Assembly: GCA_030141605.1 (NCBI GenBank)
Contig: JAQGDQ010000012.1
Span: forward strand, 248,001 to 312,000
Direction of reading: 5' to 3'
From: Tubiluchus corallicola
Taxonomy: Eukaryota > Priapulida > Priapulimorpha > Priapulimorphida > Tubiluchidae
Length of the DNA: 64,000 bases
The notes beneath the pieces were generated by a model, which did no database searches, was not told the origin of the DNA, and worked only from the letters and a program-made list of their open reading frames with translations. The translations under genes were made by a program, and so were the position numbers. This document shows, piece after piece, positions 58,701 through 64,000 of this stretch (the first letter of the stretch is position 1; the number at the start of each line of letters is the position of its first letter).

Positions 58701-61700
58701 AGACATTATATCGTTTGGTCATAAACATCTTATAGTAGCCTCTAAGATAGATGAAATAGTATGTTAATCTTCATTGAACTTCGTTAGAATATCAGTCCAA
58801 GTTCTTAATTTTCAGTCTAACAAGGATGTCAAGTTTACCATCATCTTTAGTAAAAGCGTTAAAGACATTAAAAAAAAACAGATCCTCAAAAACATTTTTT
58901 ATTCAAGTTAGTAAAGCCATAGTGTTGCACATGTAAATTTGTGGCGTGAAGTGCTCGAGTTTCAGTTTAACATTCCTTCAGAAAAACACGTTTATTTTGT
59001 TTCTTGCAGGAAAGGAACTCTGATGTTAAACAACATTGTGGCTGTAGTAGCCGCAGCTTTTCTTGGATTTGCTGAGCTGGCTAACGCGTATGAGATGATT
59101 ATCATAGGAAGATTTATCATCGGCTTGAACTCTGGAATCAATTCAGTTGCAGGCCCCATGTATTTGACAGAGATCTCTCCCCTTTCATTGCGTGGAGCTC
59201 TGGGAAGCATGCATCAGCTTGTTGTCACCATCTCTATACTCTTCTCACAAATAATGGGATTACCTATGATACTTGGCAATGAAAAAGGCTGGCCACTGTT
59301 GTTAGGTATTGACTCCATTAATAACTTTCATTTATTGGTTGCATTAAAATTACAAAATTTTGCATCCTGCTAACATTATAAAAATGTCACAAACATATTT
59401 TAATTCTTACGTTTGCCAAATAATGAGCACTGTAATGCTAAAAAAACTTAGCTAAAAGTTTTGTGAGTGCACATTTTTCAGCTACATTTTGACCTTGCAC
59501 TCTGAAATAAATTTATGAATAAAGAACTACCAAAGTTTTCACAAGTTCCATGGAGACCTTTTCTGTGGGTGTCATTATTGAATGGCATTTGTTTGTTGCA
59601 TTTATGACTTATGCAAATGTGTATATGACTTCATTATTGTATCTTTAACCTTTGGGAAGCTATATAATTTTACTGATATTGTCTTTAGTAGGCCAACTTT
59701 TGCGATTTATAATGCTGTTTTGTAACATTTTTATAACTTTATAAGTTGACAAAACTTATATGTATATTTTTTTTTGTTTAGCACTTACAATTTTGCCAGC
59801 ATTGTATCAGTTGGTCACGTTGCCATTTTGCCCGGAAAGTCCAAAATATCTTCTCATTGTCAAGCAGCAGGAAGGAAAGGCACAAAAAGCTTTGATAAAG
59901 CTACGACAGACATCAGAAGTATACAATGAAATGGACGAAATGAAGCAAGAAAATCAGAAACTTCTTGAAGTTCCCAAGGTATTACAAATTTTTATTTAGG
60001 GCAACAGTATTATTGTTTTTAGATATATTTGCGAAATATGGTAATTTCTCGCTTAACAACATTAATACATTCCAGAAAAAGACATTTTTAAGAGAAACGT
60101 GATTATATAAAACGATGCCTTCCATAGAAGACCATGTAAAAACATTCAGTTTCATTCCCAAGCAAAGTGCAATAATATCTGGCTGTGTAAAACCCTCACT
60201 TGTGTTGCAGGACAAAAGTGAATAATCCTTGGCTCATAAATCAAACACTTTATGATATTTATTTCTGACAATTTTTAAGTAAAGCTAAAGAGAACTTAAG
60301 TTTACAGTGAAAAATCAAATTTGAAACCTAGGCTTTCTTTGTGCTAGTGTGCTTACTAATTAAAACATTATTTGATAATGTTGTTTTTTGTGATTTAGGT
60401 TCGCATTACGGACTTATTTGTAGTAAGAGCTCTGCGCATCCCTCTCTTGATTACTATTGTGATGATGCTCTCACAACAGCTTTCTGGTATAAATGCTGTA
60501 AGTAGTTAGAATTTTCATATTCAAACTTTCTATATAATTACCAATTAGCTATATGGAACAGTAAGGATTTTTAATAAAAAATGAAATTAGAACAGTAGTA
60601 TACACAGTTTCCTGTGATTCATTTTTACTTTAATGTGTTTAATGTATGTTACAACAATTTTCTAGGTCATCTACTATTCGACCAGGATTTTCACGGATAA
60701 TGCTAAAATGTCTCAGGAAAATGCAGTCTGGGCCACAATCGGCATGGGTGGCATTAATGTAATCATGACTATCATCTCTGTCGTGTTGGTCGAGAAAGCT
60801 GGTCGGCGCACATTACATCTTACTGGTCTGGGAGGCATGTGGGCTGTGACCATCTTACTAACTGTGGCTTTGGTATTTATCGACAAAGGGACTGGTAATA
60901 CGAAGGCATGGACTGTCGTCTGCATCATTGGAGTTTTCTTGTTTGTCATCTCATTTGCCACGGGTCCTGGTAAGAATTTTCCTTCTTTATCAGATTTAAT
61001 GAGCAGTTTGTAGTGTTTTTGTTAGTTCAGTTCAGTTGTTGTAAGGTGAAGCTTGAAAATTGAGCCATTGCATATTCATGGTTACATGCTTAGGACTGTT
61101 TTTCATTAGAGAAAATTCATTCCACACAGTTTGTCTGGAATAGGGCAATTAAGATTACTGAGACTTTTAGAAGTGTGAGGGAAAGGGTCATCTTGAATTT
61201 TTGGAATTGATTGATGTAACACTTGGTATTTAAAATAAGATTGTTTTCATTACTAGTTTAGAAATTCTGGGATGGAATCATTTTAACAACTGCATTTGCT
61301 AAAATAAAAAGCATGTCAGCTCACATTTTTGTTGGGAATGTAAAATGTTGTTTTTTTCTGTGAACACAATGTATTCAAGTTTTGTTTCTCTGTTTAGGAT
61401 CTATCCCATGGTTTATCGCTGGAGAGTTATTTGGTCAAGGTGCTCGTCCAGCAGCAATGTCCATTGGAGTGGTGGCTAACTGGTTAGCAAACTTTCTTGT
61501 TGGGCTCTGCTTTCCTCTATTAGAGGTGAGAATACCTTTAGAAAATAACAATAAAATAGCTGATCAGATTATTGTATAATCATAAATCAAAGATTGTCTA
61601 AATTTATTCACACATCATTTTATATGGATAACAATGAATTTGTGTTTAACAGTTATTTATTACCACCTTAAACACTAAAACACTATTCTTATTTTCTCTT

Positions 61701-61864
61701 TGCAGAATGCTATCGAGCATTATGTTTTTTTGGTTTTCACTGTTCTACTGGCTATCTTTTGGCTGTTTACATTCAAATTTGTACCCGAAACGAAAAACCG
61801 TCCCATAGAAGAAATTACGGCTCTCTTCAAATCTGAAGCAGTAGGCAACAATCCAGCAATATAG
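49736..61864 (+). CDS. SLC2A: Class I facilitative glucose transporter (GLUT, SLC2A family)
   Basis: Coding exons 49736-49783, 55066-55164, 55634-55854, 59010-59305, 59782-59978, 60399-60497, 60666-60969, 61398-61525 and 61706-61864 join in frame to 1,551 nt, 516 aa (human GLUT1 has 492). It is a 12-helix major facilitator carrying hexose down its gradient across the plasma membrane. Signatures in order: [13 protein letters not shown] in TM1; a long first outer loop with an N-glycosylation site (PNETI); RFGR-K after TM2; [10 protein letters not shown] in TM4; [37 protein letters not shown] in TM7; [32 protein letters not shown] in TM10; VPETK. The TM7 selectivity position reads MLS where GLUT1/3/4 have QLS. 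The start codon sits in ACATCATGG; exon 1 has only 16 codons, and its donor phase fits exon 2. The 5.3-kb first intron contains an EGF gene on the other strand. Confidence 0.93.
51060..51260. promoter_or_regulatory. GC-richer island inside transporter intron 1
   Basis: CpG-rich words cluster here (GCGCGCCAGC, GGCGAACGG, ATTCGCGG, TATGCGGCC) with an inverted CCAAT box. It resembles the 48840-49020 island and may be an alternative promoter. No TATA or clear exon was identified. Confidence 0.25.
52401..53339 (-). CDS. Secreted EGF-repeat protein, single exon, nested in transporter intron
   Basis: A 312-codon frame with a clear signal peptide ([19 protein letters not shown]). About 150 residues of unrecognised, glycosylation-rich extracellular sequence follow, with several N-X-S/T sites (NGS, NMS, NGT, NES). 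Then comes a Cys-rich segment (CSACR ... CKCK ... WHGLYCEEK) resembling a degenerate EGF/DSL unit. Two good EGF repeats begin [12 protein letters not shown] and [12 protein letters not shown], and a third begins [12 protein letters not shown]. The third loses its second half: the frame runs into LLLCARM and stops at 52401. In the next frame the same DNA reads [10 protein letters not shown], which supplies the missing Cys-X-Cys, so a frameshift or unrecognised splice probably truncates it. A minus-strand AATAAA lies at 52040-52045. The orthologue is unknown; Notch-ligand-like or fibropellin-like proteins are possible relatives. Confidence 0.7.
   Translation of the reverse strand: MENLFLWISITWFLITSASLREWDIKFPNNVYTLHQYKNGSQSREITAQNMSLVADLLMFKDNGTNSLLRELCLSNNESDPDKKLIFGFRSVHLPCDSDHVYIYIKNESSIYETHKLCNRNKWYNAVPQNQHGANTVCFRYKTNEPQANSAFELVVYYTYLPENCSACRTESTAKCTTRHEPGVSYDYTMCKCKTDTIQWHGLYCEEKRNLCFSVPCQNSGTCYNYYDSFHCKCHANYTGRNCQLKNPCSMNPCENNATCILGEHLYKCKCIFGYTGLTCEATDRCYQKPCTNNGTCMYKTGLQHLLLCARM
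55855..59009 (+). other. Intron 3 of the glucose transporter gene
   Basis: A 3.2-kb GT-AG intron (GGCAG|GTTGG to TTGCAG|GAAAGG) between TM2 and the RK of the first GRR/K motif. Open frames at 57282-57796 on both strands have no homology to any family I know. No nested gene was recognised. Confidence 0.65.
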
Positions 61865-63620
61865 ACGCTGTGAAGGAATCTGGACTTCGTTTGGACATAG
61901 AATGTCAGCATAGAGTGTTACGTCTACTTCATGACTTTGTTAATCACTTACTGTTTTATGCTCAAAAGATCTTTCTCAGGCTCTATAAAGATACGATCAT
62001 TTTTTGAAAGGCAGTCTATTCATGATTATTTATTTCGCTAGGGGTAAATGATCTGCATAATTTGGTGTGCATTACATGCTTAATGTCAAACATCACCATG
62101 CGGCGTTTGTGTGGGTTTTGCTCAAACACTTCATTCACTTTACTAACATTTCTCTGTGGTTTTTATGTAGGCTGTATGTGCTATCTTCTGTTAAGTTTCA
62201 GAGATTGTTTTGTACCATTTTAAGGCACGTGAAGTACATATATTTCCTATGTTTAATACGTTTCGTCATGTCGCTGTTTGTATCCTTGTCATTTTTTCAG
62301 GGTTTTTGTAGAAGTTGTGCTTCCTTTTTAGAATCAAAGTTAGTAAAACAAAGGTCTGAAAAACTAAAATGCGATCTCTTAAATTTAATGTAATCTCTTT
62401 TTTGCATTTAGTTTCTTTACTATTTAGAAATAAGAATCTCTGCACTTGGACAGGACTAACATAAATCTCTATGTATGATCTCTATGTTATTTGTATTTAT
62501 GCTCAATGTACTGGATTGTAGCATAATACTAGTAAAGTTTTACCACATGACATTGTGTTTTGCATTATTTGAATATATTTTCTGTTTATGTCAATGTTAG
62601 TTCACATTAACTGTATGAGTGTCTCACAGATGGTAAATATAATAATATGTGATACTGTGTAAAGTCATAACTTACATATCTATGTAATTTGTGTGATTTC
62701 ATGGCCATGCATTGTTCCTGTTATTTATAAATTTGCTGTACAAATTAACTGCTGCTTATTTCTAGATGTATTGTACAGAATTTGGTTTCTTTATGTACGT
62801 AAACCTAGTTTGTATAATTGGGGTATGACATTTTAAGCTCTTTGTTAAACATTGATCCATGACTGTGCATAATTAATCATTAGTGATATATTATTTTTTG
62901 TATGCAACAAGTAACATGGATCTTCTTAGCTACATTTTTGAGTCTTTTACTGCATTAGCTACCTCAATGAGAATTGTAAGTTGTACATTGCTTTGTATTA
63001 TTGCGATTTTTGTTGAAGCATAGGCTGTCTAACGTATTATATTACTGTAATGTAAATTAGTTGTATAAAATCTAGCAAACGTTCTGATAATGGTTACTCT
63101 TAATGTGAGCGATTTTAGGTTGGTATGTAAAAAAATGCTAGCATTCTGTGTAATATTTAAGCCATTCATCTCTATGTAAATGTGGAATAAGTTAACTTAT
63201 GGTGTTGCTATCAGTTACTCATCATTGATAAGAACAGCTTAAGTAACTGTTGTCATTGTGAGAATGCTCATTTTTGTGGATTATGTGCATAAAAATGCTT
63301 AAAAATACAAAATTATACACAGATAATAACCATAGTTAGTCTGTCTATTTGACTAGTCTTTGAACCCGGTATGTCCACTTTTCCGTTGTAAGTTATTGTA
63401 GTTCATTTTGAACATTTGGTAGTTTTCTTTCTTCCTAGATAGTAACTGAAGTTTGTTTTCCCTTATATTTCCAAGTGTAGTTAAAATATAATACTGTGTA
63501 GCCAAAAAATTATTTCGTTGTAGCATTCTGCGAAGATCGTTGTTCATTCAAGTTCCAACTATTTCTATTTCAGCCATTTTCACGTCAATACTGGTATCAT
63601 GTGGAGACAATATTTCAAGT
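61865..63620 (+). other. 3' flank / probable 3' UTR of the glucose transporter
   Basis: AT-rich and T-rich sequence after the TAG at 61862-61864, without coding homology. No canonical AATAAA close to the stop was seen. An ATTAAA lies at 63987-63992, so the 3' UTR may be about 2 kb or end at a variant signal. Confidence 0.45.
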
Positions 63621-63850
63621 CAGACTTGCATTACAAAAATGTTATTAATTGAGTGCTCATGTATTTATACAAAGAAATGCAATGCAAACATATCAAAAGT
63701 AGTAAGGTAGCAAAATACGTGTAATAGATACGTAGAAAAATGATATCTAGCTATTACATGTATTTTGCTTTCTTACTCTAATTACATGTTTGCACTGCAT
63801 TTTTTGAATTGGTACATGAGCATGGATATCATTTTTGTAATGTATGTCTG
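63621..63850. mobile_element. 230-bp palindromic MITE-like element
   Basis: The left half (63621-63735) and right half (63745-63850) are imperfect reverse complements: CAGAC...CATTACAAAAATG / CATTTTTGTAATG...GTCTG at the tips, then TGCTCATGTA / TACATGAGCA, ATGCAATGCAAACAT / ATGTTTGCACTGCAT and AGCAAAATAC / GTATTTTGCT. The loop is about 10 bp. No open frame. It probably lies in the transporter's 3' UTR, where it would form a hairpin of about 110 bp. Confidence 0.82.
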
Positions 63851-64000
63851 CTGATTTTAGGTTTTCCGGCGCTCTGTAAGAAGCCTTAAAATTCCTCCTT
63901 GGATTAATTAAGTATTTCGTTGTAATTTTTTATTGTTTAAGATATACTACAGAAATGATGATCACTCGCACTGTTGCTACATGGCAATTAAAGTTACAGG

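Overview
The window is nuclear DNA from a multicellular animal. It is AT-rich and gene-sparse, and its genes are split by many GT-AG introns of about 100 to 5,300 bases. The three best genes are metazoan families whose proteins, once the exons are joined, have lengths close to human members. The species cannot be fixed from the sequence. Mid-sized introns, single-copy class I GLUT and WIPI genes and many tRNA-SINE/LINE relics fit an invertebrate, possibly an invertebrate deuterostome; that placement is inference.

Layout. 1-255: possible terminal exon of a gene lying to the left. 256-9100: gene-free, with a 186-bp tandem duplication, a LINE with ORF1 remnant, PHD finger, endonuclease and RT (3608-6043) ending at a GA microsatellite, and a 443-bp pogo-like DNA transposon (7519-7961). 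9146-18202 (+): an ANKRD50 orthologue in eight coding exons (1,309 aa), one intron apparently using a GC donor. 18203-24467: intergenic, with a small inverted-repeat element and a long foldback. 24468-38732 (-): a WIPI1/WIPI2 autophagy PROPPIN in eleven coding exons (447 aa), plus a second phase-compatible terminal exon at 26617-26675 that would give a 419-aa form with a different tail; its introns hold a tRNA-derived SINE and a 443-bp palindrome. 38733-49700: a repeat graveyard of two LINE 3' relics, an RTE LINE with a 14-bp target-site duplication inside a 15-17-bp minisatellite, two LINE tails in inverted orientation, an old degenerate tandem array and an AGT microsatellite. 49736-61864 (+): a class I facilitative glucose transporter (SLC2A family) in nine coding exons (516 aa). 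Its 5.3-kb first intron carries, on the opposite strand, an intronless gene for a secreted EGF-repeat protein (52401-53339). 61865-64000: long 3' flank of the transporter with a 230-bp palindrome.

The genes do not form a pathway. ANKRD50 (endosome recycling; known to promote GLUT1 recycling in mammals), a PROPPIN (phosphoinositide membranes) and a GLUT share a loose membrane-traffic theme, but eukaryotic neighbours are not operons and I draw no functional conclusion. I found no convincing new molecular system. The observations most worth checking are the two alternative WIPI 3' ends, the GC-AG intron next to a symmetric ankyrin exon, the QLS-to-MLS change in the transporter, the nested EGF gene with a broken last repeat, and a set of long foldback elements.
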